64,000 bases of DNA from GWA1-54-10 sp964482995 (GCA_964482995.1 CAYZZC010000002.1:37436-101435), one strand, 5' to 3'. Positions 1-8,693 are shown, numbered from the stretch's first letter. Numbers and translations: made by a program. Notes: a model not told the origin generated them from the letters alone.

Positions 1-1
1 C

Positions 2-592
2 ACCAACCCCGGTTGGGAGGAGGTTACCAAAACGCGCTACGTCCACCGCAACTCAAACCACACGTTTATACGCATTGATGCGAACACACACATCGACCGT
101 ATCGCTATGCGCGACATGCCGCTCGACGAGTATGAGATTGTTGCAATTTCAGACTATAACAAAGGGTTTTTAAAAGAGGAGGACATTCAGGCAATCTGCG
201 AACGGCATGACAAAGTTTTTATTGATACAAAAAAGGTGCTCGGCGACTGGGCTGCCAAAGCAAAGATAATTAAAATAAACAATTTCGAATACGAGCGCTC
301 CAAACCAAACATTACTCCCGAACTCGCTGAGAAGATTATTTGCACCAAAGGTGAGTTTGGGGCGCAGTTTCAGGGCAGATTATATTCTGTTACACCAGCC
401 GAGGTTAAAGACTCCAGTGGTGCCGGAGACTCCTTCTTTGCGGCGCTTCTGGTACGATACATAGAGACAGGCGACATCGACGAGTCTATCCGTTTTGCTA
501 ACGAGTGCGCCTCAAAGGTAGTGGCGCAAAAAGGTATCACTGTTATTGAACGACCAAAAAAAGTTACACATGAACAAGGTCAAAACGCTTAA
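2..592 (+). CDS. rfaE1: PfkB-family sugar kinase, RfaE1/HldE N-terminal-domain-like (5' partial)
   Basis: This is the C-terminal two thirds of a ribokinase/PfkB-fold kinase; the frame is open from the first bases of the window, so the start lies outside. The diagnostic PfkB signature DSSGAGDSFFAALL, holding the anion hole and catalytic Asp, lies at about 410-450. It is followed by the usual helix with NECASKVVAQKG. PfkB kinases phosphorylate sugars in the cytoplasm. The next gene overlaps its end and encodes the adenylyltransferase that forms the second half of the HldE/RfaE enzyme, so the likely reaction is phosphorylation of D-glycero-D-manno-heptose 7-phosphate at C1 for ADP-heptose synthesis. 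The substrate is inferred from context; another PfkB sugar kinase is possible. Confidence 0.72.
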   Translation, partial: TNPGWEEVTKTRYVHRNSNHTFIRIDANTHIDRIAMRDMPLDEYEIVAISDYNKGFLKEEDIQAICERHDKVFIDTKKVLGDWAAKAKIIKINNFEYERSKPNITPELAEKIICTKGEFGAQFQGRLYSVTPAEVKDSSGAGDSFFAALLVRYIETGDIDESIRFANECASKVVAQKGITVIERPKKVTHEQGQNA

Positions 593-1058
593 AGAGGTCC
601 TGCGTGCAACTAACGCTGCGCGCAAAGAAGGTAAAAAAATAGTCGCTACAAACGGCTGTTTTGACATCATGCATGTGGGCCACGTACAAAGCTTTACTCA
701 AGCAAAAAAACTGGGGGATATTTTGGTAGTGGGTATAAACTCAGACGCCTCAGTCCGCACCAATAAGGGCGACCTGAGGCCGATAGTCCCCGAGCGCGAC
801 CGAGCCACGGTGGTAGCGGCTCTTGCGGTGGTAGACTATGTATTTATTTTTCCTGAAAAAACTCCTTTCTCCTGGATAAAAAAGATGCGCCCAGATATCC
901 AGGTGAAGGGTGTTGATACAAAAAACCATCCTGACTTCGCCGCTCAAAAGCGCACACTCGAAAAAATCGGCGCCAAGTTCGTACTGCTCCCGTTGGTTAA
1001 AGGCAAATCAACGACAAAAATTATTGAAAAGATAACCCGCGCGTACAACAAAAATTAG
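570..1058 (+). CDS. rfaE2: RfaE2-like heptose-1-phosphate adenylyltransferase (cytidylyltransferase fold)
   Basis: A 162-residue nucleotidyltransferase of the HIGH-type alpha/beta phosphodiesterase superfamily. The N-terminal motif NGCFDIMHVGHVQSF matches the RfaE2 family, in which the HxGH-type histidines bind the nucleotide triphosphate. The motif GVDTKNHPD and a terminal KGKSTTKIIEKI, resembling the usual YSTTxII ending, support the assignment. It should transfer AMP to heptose 1-phosphate. The ATG at 570 is preferred over an in-frame ATG at 546 because it begins just before the family's conserved start and reduces the overlap with the kinase to 23 bases. Kinase and adenylyltransferase are separate overlapping genes here rather than one fused HldE. 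The stop codon shares two bases with the stop of the convergent cupin gene. Confidence 0.82.
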   Translation: MNKVKTLKEVLRATNAARKEGKKIVATNGCFDIMHVGHVQSFTQAKKLGDILVVGINSDASVRTNKGDLRPIVPERDRATVVAALAVVDYVFIFPEKTPFSWIKKMRPDIQVKGVDTKNHPDFAAQKRTLEKIGAKFVLLPLVKGKSTTKIIEKITRAYNKN

Positions 1059-1432
1059 CTCTTTTTCTGGCTGTCACCCTTGCCGATGCGGTAGGAGTCG
1101 CTCTCTTCGTGGGTGGTAGAAACCTCTACAATGACCGAAGGCTCAAGTGCCACAAGCTGGTGGGGGGTTGAGGGCGGGATATGCACTACGCTGCCAGGCC
1201 CAAGCTCGGTTATGATGCGGTCTGCGTTGGCGAGGTTGTAGTACCTTAGCTCTAGTTTGCCATCGAGCACATACCAAGCCTCATCTTTTTTCTTGTGGTA
1301 GTGGTCGCTAAACGTGGCTCCCTTGTTAAACTTAAGGAGCTTGCCGCAGTACTTCTCGGTATTGATGATCCATATCTCGGCCCCCCAGCCCTTGGGGTGT
1401 ATCTCCGCCTGTAGTATCTCTAAGTCGCTCAT
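1055..1432 (-). CDS. Cupin-domain protein, mannose-6-phosphate isomerase-like
   Basis: A 125-residue single cupin domain. Cupin motif 1 is visible as FSDHYHKKKDEAWYVLDG (two His and a Glu that normally bind a metal) and motif 2 as GSVVHIPPSTPHQL, with the last metal-binding His. Small cupins of this type are often annotated as mannose-6-phosphate isomerase-like or sugar-isomerase-like; the substrate cannot be read from the sequence. It lies on the strand opposite its neighbours, converges on rfaE2 with overlapping stop codons, and is divergent from acpS. A role in sugar metabolism fits the surroundings but is inference. Confidence 0.8.
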   Translation of the reverse strand: MSDLEILQAEIHPKGWGAEIWIINTEKYCGKLLKFNKGATFSDHYHKKKDEAWYVLDGKLELRYYNLANADRIITELGPGSVVHIPPSTPHQLVALEPSVIVEVSTTHEESDSYRIGKGDSQKKS

Positions 1433-1483
1433 ATTGTGCGCTTACCCTACCATAACCAATTATTTCTTCCATAGGTTGCCCGG

Positions 1484-1512
1484 TTGCCCTTCAATTTTGA
1501 AAACAGTACTAT
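1484..1512 (+). promoter_or_regulatory. Putative sigma70-type promoter for acpS operon
   Basis: TTGCCC (1484-1489), a 17-base spacer and TACTAT (1507-1512), which ends 6 bases before the acpS ATG. A transcript starting at the usual distance would begin at or next to the start codon. Confidence 0.45.
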
Positions 1513-1518
1513 ACGGCC

Positions 1519-1881
1519 ATGCAAGGCGCGGCTATTATTATAGGTGTTGGTGTCGATGTGGTGGAAATTGACAATATACAAAAAGCTCGGTTTAAAAAGA
1601 GGCTTGCCGAATATTTTTTAACCCCGCAGGAGATTAAACTTATGCCCAAGGGGTCAAAAGTATCTCAGTATATTGCCTCCCGCTTTGCGCTAAAGGAGGC
1701 GGTCATCAAAGCATTTCCCGAAAGTCTTTCGCCTTTTGATTTTAGGATTGAGAAGAGAGGTGGGCGGCCTGTGGTGGTATTTATTGACTCGCACCAGAAT
1801 AAAAAATATAAAATATTTGCGAGCTTGACGCACACTGCGCACATTGCTGCCGCGGTCGCGATCGTACATACAAAGAAATAG
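1519..1881 (+). CDS. acpS: Holo-[acyl-carrier-protein] synthase (AcpS-type phosphopantetheinyl transferase)
   Basis: A 120-residue protein of normal AcpS length. It shows GVDVVEI near the N-terminus (Asp for Mg2+/CoA), ASRFALKEAVIKAF in the middle (the Glu of the WxxKEA-type motif) and SLTHTAHIAAAVAI near the end. AcpS moves 4'-phosphopantetheine from CoA to a serine of acyl carrier protein. An ACP gene lies 1.7 kb downstream in the same run of genes, a direct substrate-enzyme pairing. It is probably the first gene of an operon that runs through FkbH, ACP, MaoC-like and SDR genes. Confidence 0.92.
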   Translation: MQGAAIIIGVGVDVVEIDNIQKARFKKRLAEYFLTPQEIKLMPKGSKVSQYIASRFALKEAVIKAFPESLSPFDFRIEKRGGRPVVVFIDSHQNKKYKIFASLTHTAHIAAAVAIVHTKK

Positions 1882-1883
1882 AT

Positions 1884-3587
1884 ATGCACCCACTCTCCTA
1901 TATCAGTTCCTATATGCGCCGCCCCAAGCTTGCCCCAAAGGGCATGCGGGCTGTCTCGATCAACCTCATCACCAACTTTACAGACGATGTGCTCGAACGT
2001 GTACTCGGCGGGATGTGTCTCGCAGAAGACGTCTACCCAAATATTACCCGCGCACCATATAAACAGTATGCCCTTGCATTTAAAAATAAAAAAAGTGAAA
2101 TCAATACGTCAAAACCAGACATATCCTACATTTTTTTTGACGCAAGCCCGTACAAACAGTCCGAATTTTTAGATCCCGCGCATAGAAAAGAGATACTCGC
2201 AGACATTGAACGCTATGCACGGGCGACAGGCGGAGCTACTATTGTCTGCCTATTTGCTTTGCCGTACCATGGCGCATACGGCCATCATTTTGCCGAGGAG
2301 CCGCTTTTTGTTGCGCTATCCGATCTTAATACAAAACTAAAAGTACTAGCGAAGAAAAACGCTAGTATCCATATTTTTGACACAAATAAAGTGATAGCCC
2401 AGGTGGGAGAAACTCATGCGCGTGACTTACGTGGCCATCATGCGTTTGATATGCCCTTTACTACCGACTTTCTTACAGCACTCGCTGCATCCTGGCTCAC
2501 ATATGCGCGCGCAATTCTTGGGCTTTCGCGCAAATGTATTGTGTTAGACCTCGACAATACCATTTGGGGCGGGATTGTTGGCGAAGAAGGAGCGCTTGGT
2601 GTAATACTCGGGCACGAGTATCCTGGCATCGCGTATCAGAACTTCCAGCGAGCGCTTCTCTCTATGTGGGAGCGCGGAGTAATCCTAGCTATAAACAGCA
2701 AAAACAATGAGGCAGACGTTGATGAAGTGTTTAAGAAAAACCCGCACATGATTTTAAAAAAAGAGCATATCGCCGTTATTCGGGCAAACTGGGAGGACAA
2801 AACCCAAAATATCAGAGAGATAGCGCAGGAGCTCAATATAGGCCTCGATAGCCTCGTGTTTATCGATGACTCACCACTTGAGCGGGAGCGTATGCGCACA
2901 GAGGTTCCCGAGGTTATGACACCTGAGTGGAGTTTGGAGCCTGAGCACTACGCGAGAGAGCTTTTTTCGCTAAATGTATTTCACCAGATGTCTCTCACCA
3001 CAGAGGATAAGAAAAAAGGTCAAATGTATGTTGAGGAAAACAAGCGAAAAAAAATACAGACAACTGCAAAAAACGTCGATGAGTACATTAAAAAGCTCAA
3101 AATTACTGTAACAGTTGCGCAGGGGCATGAGGTGGATATTGCACGTGCGGCTCAACTGACTCAAAAAACAAACCAATTTAACCTCACCACCAAACGTTAC
3201 TCTGAGGCCGATATTAGTCATATGATTAAAAAGGGCGATATGGTAATCACTGGCGATGTCAGAGACATATTCGGTGGGTATGGTGTCGTTATCCTGGCGA
3301 TCATAAAAATCGAAAAGAAACGTGCAACCCTTGATACATTTTTAATGAGCTGTCGGGTTATGGGTCGAGGAGTGGAAGAGGTATTTTTTGAACATATAAT
3401 TAAGCAGCTCCACGCAAAAGGCATGGAGACACTCAAAGCTTCTTTTATACCGACTCCCAAAAACAAACCCGCCTCGAAGTTCCTCTCCTCTGTTAGTATA
3501 CACTCAGCTTCGCCCACGAAACTTGAGCCCTATATAAAAAAGATTGCCAAGCATAAGCAGAAACCTATTATCAGTATCACTTCTTAA
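1884..3587 (+). CDS. FkbH-like HAD-superfamily protein (glyceryl-ACP-forming type)
   Basis: A 567-residue FkbH-type protein. A central HAD phosphatase-like domain carries motif I DLDNTIWGG (Asp222 and Asp224) and the later FIDDSPLERE motif. An N-terminal region of about 200 residues precedes it, and a GNAT-like C-terminal domain includes QKTNQFNLTTKRY and IFGGYGVV, typical of the family. Known FkbH proteins take 1,3-bisphosphoglycerate, remove the phosphate and load glycerate on an ACP as glyceryl-S-ACP; other members load small hydroxy acids. The gene starts 2 bases after acpS and is followed immediately by an ACP gene, which fits an ACP-loading role in the cytoplasm. The acyl group itself cannot be read from sequence. 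Confidence 0.85.
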   Translation: MHPLSYISSYMRRPKLAPKGMRAVSINLITNFTDDVLERVLGGMCLAEDVYPNITRAPYKQYALAFKNKKSEINTSKPDISYIFFDASPYKQSEFLDPAHRKEILADIERYARATGGATIVCLFALPYHGAYGHHFAEEPLFVALSDLNTKLKVLAKKNASIHIFDTNKVIAQVGETHARDLRGHHAFDMPFTTDFLTALAASWLTYARAILGLSRKCIVLDLDNTIWGGIVGEEGALGVILGHEYPGIAYQNFQRALLSMWERGVILAINSKNNEADVDEVFKKNPHMILKKEHIAVIRANWEDKTQNIREIAQELNIGLDSLVFIDDSPLERERMRTEVPEVMTPEWSLEPEHYARELFSLNVFHQMSLTTEDKKKGQMYVEENKRKKIQTTAKNVDEYIKKLKITVTVAQGHEVDIARAAQLTQKTNQFNLTTKRYSEADISHMIKKGDMVITGDVRDIFGGYGVVILAIIKIEKKRATLDTFLMSCRVMGRGVEEVFFEHIIKQLHAKGMETLKASFIPTPKNKPASKFLSSVSIHSASPTKLEPYIKKIAKHKQKPIISITS

Positions 3588-3588
3588 T

Positions 3589-3819
3589 ATGGACACCCTC
3601 AAACACATTTTCTCCTCAATTCTTGGTGTGCCTGAGGCGCGCGTTGTGGACTCGCTCTCGCCAGAGAACACCGCAACTTGGGATTCGCTCAATGCGATTA
3701 TTTTACTCACCGAGATAGAGAAGGCCTTTAACGTGAAGTTTACGTTCGACGAGGCGATGGCAGTAAAGAATTTTGGCGGGGCCGTGGCACTTATCCGCTC
3801 TAAAGGTGGCAAAGTATAA
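3589..3819 (+). CDS. Acyl carrier protein
   Basis: A 76-residue ACP-like protein beginning MDTLKHIFSSILGV. The phosphopantetheine attachment site is DSL with Ser33, in TWDSLNAI, followed by the helix with EIEKAFNVKFTFDEA. The ATG at 3589 is chosen because it follows the FkbH stop directly and gives a normal ACP length; a longer frame from 3544 would overlap FkbH. It should be activated by the AcpS upstream and loaded by FkbH. The motif TWDSLNAI is closer to stand-alone ACPs of FkbH/polyketide-like systems than to the fatty acid synthase GADSLD form (an impression from motif only). Confidence 0.88.
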   Translation: MDTLKHIFSSILGVPEARVVDSLSPENTATWDSLNAIILLTEIEKAFNVKFTFDEAMAVKNFGGAVALIRSKGGKV

Positions 3820-3825
3820 ACTTAT

Positions 3826-4248
3826 ATGCCCGCCGTATCTAAAAAATTTTCAGATATTATGGTTGGGGAGCGTGCCCAGTTTGAAATTAATATTACGGAA
3901 AAGTTAGTGGATGAGTTTGCAAAAGTCTCTGGCGACTATAATCCGCTCCATACCGACGAAGCATATGCAAAAAACTCTCCGCTTGGTGGGCGTATTGCGC
4001 ACGGCATGATCGCAGGCGCGCTGTTTTCTCGCCTACTCGGTATGTATCTCCCTGGAGAGAAATGCCTTTATTTATCACAGTCACTTTTTTTTAGAAAACC
4101 GATCAGGATAGGCACAGAGGTGATTGTGTTAGGGGAGGTCCAGCATAAAACAGACTCACTCCAAGCGCTCACTATAAGAACGTGCGTATCCAACAAACAA
4201 ACAAGCGAAGCACTCGTCGACGGTGAAGCTATAGTCAAAATGTTATGA
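3826..4248 (+). CDS. MaoC-like (hot-dog fold) hydratase/dehydratase
   Basis: A 140-residue MaoC-type protein. The signature FAKVSGDYNPLHTDEAYA contains the catalytic Asp and His of R-specific enoyl-CoA/ACP hydratases, followed by GGRIAHGMIAGALFS. These enzymes interconvert 3-hydroxyacyl and enoyl thioesters. Placed after ACP and overlapping by ATGA with a FabG-like reductase, it probably acts on an ACP-bound short acyl chain. A hot-dog thioesterase is a less likely alternative. Confidence 0.85.
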   Translation: MPAVSKKFSDIMVGERAQFEINITEKLVDEFAKVSGDYNPLHTDEAYAKNSPLGGRIAHGMIAGALFSRLLGMYLPGEKCLYLSQSLFFRKPIRIGTEVIVLGEVQHKTDSLQALTIRTCVSNKQTSEALVDGEAIVKML

Positions 4249-4991
4249 CCAAAAAAAACGGAAAAGTAGTCTTGTTGAGCGGCGGGATGGGTGGTGTGGG
4301 GAGTGCCATAGCAACGCTGCTTATAGAAAGTGGCTATCAGGTAGCTCTTTTATACAGGAGCTCCTCGGAGGGTGAGGTGTTGGAGAAAAAAGGAACACTT
4401 GGGGAGCTGTCTTTTTTTGTTCAATGTGATGTTGCAAATTTTAGAGAGACTGAGTTTGCGGTCAAAAAAGTCCTCGATCATTTCGGATCTATTGATATAT
4501 GCATCCATGCTGCGGTTGGGAAGATTACCAGAAAGCCGATACTCGACATGAAGGCGGAGGAATTTAGGGATGAGTTTGAAGCGGGTTTGTTTGGAGCCTT
4601 TAATCTTTTTTCTTCCGCTCTGCCTTCAATGAAAAAGCATGGTGGGGGTATGCTTATCGGTATCACTTCCTCAACTATCGAGATTGGTAGCGGAGCTCGT
4701 ATGGGGGCCTACAGCACGGCAAAATATGCTTTGCGCGGTTTACTCCGCGAACTCTATAAAGAACTTAAGGCTGAAAATATTGATGTGTATGCCGTAGCGC
4801 CTGACCTTCTCAAAACCGATCTCACTGCAGATTTGCCAGAGAAATATTTTGAGTTTGCAGAGGCAAAAACACACCAAAAGAAATTAATGATCCCAGAAGA
4901 TGTGGCAAAAGTTGTTCTTTCTGTATGCCAGGGCGCAGTAAAGAGCGGGAGCTCAATACTTGTCTCGACAGGTGTGGCGACTGCGTTATAA
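4245..4991 (+). CDS. Short-chain dehydrogenase/reductase, FabG-like
   Basis: A 248-residue SDR with the glycine-rich NAD(P) site SGGMGGVGSAIA at the N-terminus. The catalytic Ser/Tyr/Lys set is visible as ITSSTIEIGSGARMGAYSTAKYALRG (shown here in two parts: ITSSTIEIG and MGAYSTAKYALRG). An N-H-A-type element appears as IHAAVG. It overlaps the MaoC-like gene by 4 bases, so translation is probably coupled. A 3-ketoacyl-ACP reductase role is the simplest reading beside ACP and MaoC; a sugar SDR cannot be excluded. Its last codons contain the promoter for the next gene. Confidence 0.85.
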   Translation: MTKKNGKVVLLSGGMGGVGSAIATLLIESGYQVALLYRSSSEGEVLEKKGTLGELSFFVQCDVANFRETEFAVKKVLDHFGSIDICIHAAVGKITRKPILDMKAEEFRDEFEAGLFGAFNLFSSALPSMKKHGGGMLIGITSSTIEIGSGARMGAYSTAKYALRGLLRELYKELKAENIDVYAVAPDLLKTDLTADLPEKYFEFAEAKTHQKKLMIPEDVAKVVLSVCQGAVKSGSSILVSTGVATAL

Positions 4992-4992
4992 T
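4965..4992 (+). promoter_or_regulatory. Strong putative promoter for the MBOAT gene
   Basis: TCGACA (4965-4970), a 16-base spacer and a perfect TATAAT (4987-4992) lie at the very end of the SDR gene and overlap its stop. The -10 ends 8 bases before the ATG at 5001, so the mRNA would be leaderless or nearly so. Confidence 0.55.
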
Positions 4993-5000
4993 CCCGACAC

Positions 5001-6461
5001 ATGCTTTTTAACTCGATTCCTTTTCTTGTATTTTTTCCCGTTGTCTTCTTTTTGTATTGGGCCTTACCAGGCAAGGTACGCCCTTTTCTTCTGCTTCTTG
5101 CGAGCTGCTATTTCTACATGGCATTTGTGCCGTACTACATTCTCGTCTTATTTTTTCTTATCACCGTTGATTATGTTCTGGCATTTTATATCGAAAGAGG
5201 AGGTGCCTATAAAAAATTATATCTCTACGTAGCGATCCTATCCAATGTAGGCCTCCTGTTTGTATTTAAATACTTCAACTTTTTCGATGACAATATAACA
5301 GCTCTTGCACAAACACTTCATTGGAACTATTCACTTGGTGCGCTCTCGCTTATTCTGCCGCTTGGTCTCTCGTTTCATATCTTTCAAAGCCTGGCCTATA
5401 TTATTGAGGTCTATAAGGGTCGATACAATCCTGAGCGCAACTACCTCACCTATGCGCTCTATGTGATGTTCTTCCCGCAACTAGTGGCCGGCCCGATTGA
5501 GCGTCCTGCACAACTTCTCCCACAGCTTAAAACAACACAGCAGTTCAGGTACAGCCAGGTCGTATCGGGCTTGCGTTTAATGATGTGGGGATTCTTTAAG
5601 AAAATTGTCATTGCTAATAACCTCGCGATTCTTGTTACTTTTGTATATGCACGCTCGGGCACCGCAGACGCCTCAGTATTGTTGGTAGCCGTTTTCGCAT
5701 TCTCGATCCAGCTCTATGCCGATTTTTCGGGGTACTCCGATATAGCAGTTGGCTCGGCTCGGATGCTTGGTATCGAGCTCGTACAGAACTTTAAACAACC
5801 TTACTTTTCGCGCTCGATTGCAGAGTTTTGGCGGCGCTGGCATATTTCGCTCTCCTCCTGGTTTCGCGACTATGTATATCTCCCGCTTGCATGGAAATAC
5901 TCTGCTCGCCCGTGGGGCCTGTACGGCGCAGTCGTTTTTACTTTTGTGTTGACAGGTGTTTGGCACGGTGCGGGATGGAACTATGCCGCAATGGGCTTAT
6001 TGTTTGGACTCTATATCTGTGTAGGTATGTGGACGAAAAATTGGCGTGACTCAGTTGCAAAAAAAATAGGATTAGGAGAAGGGCTGCGAGCGATTTTTCA
6101 GATAGGCACCACATTTATTTTGACCACGTTTGCATGGATATTTTTTAGGTCAGCAAACCTGCAAGAAGCGCTGATGATCATTCGCCGTTTGTTAACAGAG
6201 TGGGGAAGCGACGCATTCCATTTTCTCCTTTGCGGTGACTACTGCTCTTTTTATATGCTAGGTGTAGGTAAGAAGACTCTTCTTATGATAGGTCTTTCGG
6301 TCGCGATACTTTTTATTGTTGAATACGTACAACAATCAGCTACTACGCCGCGCCTCTGGCAGTATCGCGCGGTTAGATGGGGTTCTTATTACCTGCTCCT
6401 CGTGTGGACTCTTCTTATAGGCTACTTTGCACCGACAATATTTATCTACTTCCAATTTTAA
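5001..6461 (+). CDS. MBOAT-family membrane O-acyltransferase (AlgI-like)
   Basis: A 486-residue multi-spanning membrane protein with at least 9-10 hydrophobic segments. Family signatures are clear: FFPQLVAGPIERPAQLLPQL, YADFSGYSDIAVGSARMLGI, SIAEFWRRWHISLSSWFRDYVYLPL (given here as separate motifs SIAEFWRRWHISLSSW and FRDYVYLPL) and LTGVWHGAGWNY, which holds the invariant His. AlgI-type MBOAT proteins carry acyl groups across the membrane onto exported polysaccharides or wall polymers, working with an SGNH-type partner. The next gene encodes such a partner. The upstream ACP genes suggest that the donor may be an ACP-bound acyl group made in the same locus. Confidence 0.93.
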   Translation: MLFNSIPFLVFFPVVFFLYWALPGKVRPFLLLLASCYFYMAFVPYYILVLFFLITVDYVLAFYIERGGAYKKLYLYVAILSNVGLLFVFKYFNFFDDNITALAQTLHWNYSLGALSLILPLGLSFHIFQSLAYIIEVYKGRYNPERNYLTYALYVMFFPQLVAGPIERPAQLLPQLKTTQQFRYSQVVSGLRLMMWGFFKKIVIANNLAILVTFVYARSGTADASVLLVAVFAFSIQLYADFSGYSDIAVGSARMLGIELVQNFKQPYFSRSIAEFWRRWHISLSSWFRDYVYLPLAWKYSARPWGLYGAVVFTFVLTGVWHGAGWNYAAMGLLFGLYICVGMWTKNWRDSVAKKIGLGEGLRAIFQIGTTFILTTFAWIFFRSANLQEALMIIRRLLTEWGSDAFHFLLCGDYCSFYMLGVGKKTLLMIGLSVAILFIVEYVQQSATTPRLWQYRAVRWGSYYLLLVWTLLIGYFAPTIFIYFQF

Positions 6462-6465
6462 CTAT

Positions 6466-7623
6466 ATGCCTCTATTTATAAAAAATATCCTCATGTTTCT
6501 TACACCAATCGCGCTGGTGTTTGCGCCGGCAGTTATCGTCCTTACTGCTTCCGGTGAGTTTTATTCAACACAAAAGGTGGGAGAGTTGGCGCGCAGCAGG
6601 GAAACAATTGTTGTTGGTGCCGCCTACAGCAACACGAGGGGTGACTACCAATTGCAAGAGACCTTCATTCGTAAACCAGAAGTCATTGCCCTTGGCACCT
6701 CGCGGGTAGGAGGCTTCCGCGCAGTCTTTTTTAAAGACCCTGCTGTTTTTTATAATGACACTGGCACAGGAGGAGTACTCAGCAACTTCAGATATTTCTT
6801 GGAGAAGGTTTCTGACAACTCGCCGAAGATTATCATCGCAGGCATGGACCCTTATTTTTTTAGCCCTGAAGAAGTCGCACGAAACAGTGTGGTCACAAGG
6901 CCCGACCCTTTTGTTGCTTATATCTCACCCCACCGCCCATTTTTTGAGGGCCTCTTTTTGGGAGGCGGGTGGTGGAGGATATATCCCGATTACTTCTCAG
7001 ATAAATTTTCTTTGAGTGATGTATTTGGTGCGCAGTATGCGAATACAACATACATTGGCTTGCGCGCAGTTGCCGACGGTAACGGGTTCTTAAACGACGG
7101 CAGCAATTACTTTGGTGATGTTATTAGCAGCAAAGAGAAGCAACAAAATGCACGTGCGAGTATCGAGGCTCTAGCAGCAAGTATCTCTGAAACGAGCGGC
7201 GACGAGTACGGGAGTGGCATTTCACCAGAAGCCCTTGCTGAAGTACGCAGGTTCTTAGATACTACAAAAAAACAGGGGAGTTACGTAATTGGCTTTATAC
7301 CGCCGCTTTCGCACGCGCAGTATGAGCGGCTAAAAGAATTCCCTAATGCGCCCTATGCCTACGCTTTTAAAAATCTAGGACCAGTATTAACTAACCTCTA
7401 TAAGGAATATGGCTACGATTTCTATGATTTTACGGACATTACTGCCTTTGGTGGCTCGGACAGCGAGATGGTAGAGTCTAAGCACGGGTCAGAAAAGCTG
7501 TATCTGCGGATGTTTATAAAGATGGCGCAGATAAATAAACAGCTTGGCGCTTTAGTGGACACGAGGTACCTTACAAAGAGGCTGCAAAGCGCAGAAAGCA
7601 ATCTCGTTGTATTTCCTCTATGA
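6466..7623 (+). CDS. Membrane-anchored SGNH/AlgX-like protein, MBOAT partner
   Basis: A 385-residue protein with an N-terminal hydrophobic anchor (FIKNILMFLTPIALVFAPAVIV). After it comes an extracytoplasmic domain with EVIALGTSRVGGFRA, resembling the GxSR block of SGNH-like acetyltransferases, and later IIIAGMDPYFF. The ATG at 6466 is chosen because it follows the MBOAT stop by 4 bases and starts just before the anchor. Proteins of this kind next to AlgI-like MBOATs complete acyl transfer outside the membrane. The full catalytic Ser-His-Asp set is not evident to me, so the assignment rests on context and the GTSR motif. Confidence 0.6.
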   Translation: MPLFIKNILMFLTPIALVFAPAVIVLTASGEFYSTQKVGELARSRETIVVGAAYSNTRGDYQLQETFIRKPEVIALGTSRVGGFRAVFFKDPAVFYNDTGTGGVLSNFRYFLEKVSDNSPKIIIAGMDPYFFSPEEVARNSVVTRPDPFVAYISPHRPFFEGLFLGGGWWRIYPDYFSDKFSLSDVFGAQYANTTYIGLRAVADGNGFLNDGSNYFGDVISSKEKQQNARASIEALAASISETSGDEYGSGISPEALAEVRRFLDTTKKQGSYVIGFIPPLSHAQYERLKEFPNAPYAYAFKNLGPVLTNLYKEYGYDFYDFTDITAFGGSDSEMVESKHGSEKLYLRMFIKMAQINKQLGALVDTRYLTKRLQSAESNLVVFPL

Positions 7624-8693
7624 CAATCCATTACTTTACCTTTAGCAATGTGCAGGGCGGCTCCTCCCGGCAGCGCGCATTTCGAGTCGTAGATGAGCTG
7701 CGCGCGCGCGGGCTCTCAGTCGTTATTCATACACCTCCCGTACTCGATATATCGCGCACGCGTTGGCCAAAAAAATTCTTGCTTATATTGCAGGTAGTCC
7801 GCTCACTCTTTTCGATCAAAAAGGGTGACATTATTTACCTACAGCGCACGATCTCAAACAAATATTTTTTTGTGATTATGGTTGCGTATATTTGGTTTTT
7901 TAGACGGAAAATGATTTTTGACCTTGACGACCCGGTCTGGCTCCATAGCTTTTTTAAGACAAAAATGTTTACTAAGATGGCTGATGTTGTTGTCACTTGC
8001 TCACATGCACAAGCTGAGTGGGCGAGACAGTTTAATAAAAACGTACACATAATCCACATCGCCCTTGACCTTGCGGCCTACAAAAAATTCACCAAAGACT
8101 ATACTACCAAATCGACTCCTGTGGTAATTGGGTGGGTAGGGACTGGGCCCGAGCACCTTTATAACCTCCAAGATCTCGCAGCTGTTTTTGAACAACTTTT
8201 AAAAAAGAGCCCCATCCCGTTTAAGTTTGTGCTTATCGGAGCGCTCAAAAACAAAAAGGTGTATGAGGTATTTCAAACTATTCCTGGCCTCAATGTCGAG
8301 TTTATAGACGCGCTTGACTGGAACAACCCCGAGAGCGTGCCGCGAGAGATCCAAAAATTTGATATTGGTGTCCTACCGCACAAAGCGGAGGGTGAGTGGA
8401 ACAAGGCTAAAACCTCTTTCAAGATCCTTGAGTACATGGCGTGCGGGGTTGCCTCAGTGGTGAGCGATTTTGGCGAGATGCCGTACATTGTCACTGACGG
8501 CACAAACGGCTTTCTCTCTTCTTCTCAAGAGGAGTGGGCAGAGAAGTTGGAGCAGCTCATTGCAGACAAAGATTTGCGTGCGCGGCTTGGGAAGGCTGGG
8601 CAAGAGCGAGTGCGAGAAGAATATTCTTTTGACGCAATTATCCCGCGGCTTATAGAAATTTTTAAGACTCTCGAGCGTGTGCCCAATCGATAA
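7620..8693 (+). CDS. GT4-like glycosyltransferase (GT-B fold)
   Basis: A 357-residue protein with the GT-B pattern. The N-terminal half begins IHYFTFSNVQGGSSRQRAF, and the C-terminal donor-binding half has IGWVGTGPEHLYNL and then KTSFKILEYMACGVASVVSDFG, the usual E-x7-E region of GT4 enzymes. It should transfer a nucleotide-sugar-derived residue to a glycan in the cytoplasm. It overlaps the previous gene by ATGA and its 3' end overlaps convergent rfbA by 32 bases. Confidence 0.88.
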   Translation: MTIHYFTFSNVQGGSSRQRAFRVVDELRARGLSVVIHTPPVLDISRTRWPKKFLLILQVVRSLFSIKKGDIIYLQRTISNKYFFVIMVAYIWFFRRKMIFDLDDPVWLHSFFKTKMFTKMADVVVTCSHAQAEWARQFNKNVHIIHIALDLAAYKKFTKDYTTKSTPVVIGWVGTGPEHLYNLQDLAAVFEQLLKKSPIPFKFVLIGALKNKKVYEVFQTIPGLNVEFIDALDWNNPESVPREIQKFDIGVLPHKAEGEWNKAKTSFKILEYMACGVASVVSDFGEMPYIVTDGTNGFLSSSQEEWAEKLEQLIADKDLRARLGKAGQERVREEYSFDAIIPRLIEIFKTLERVPNR

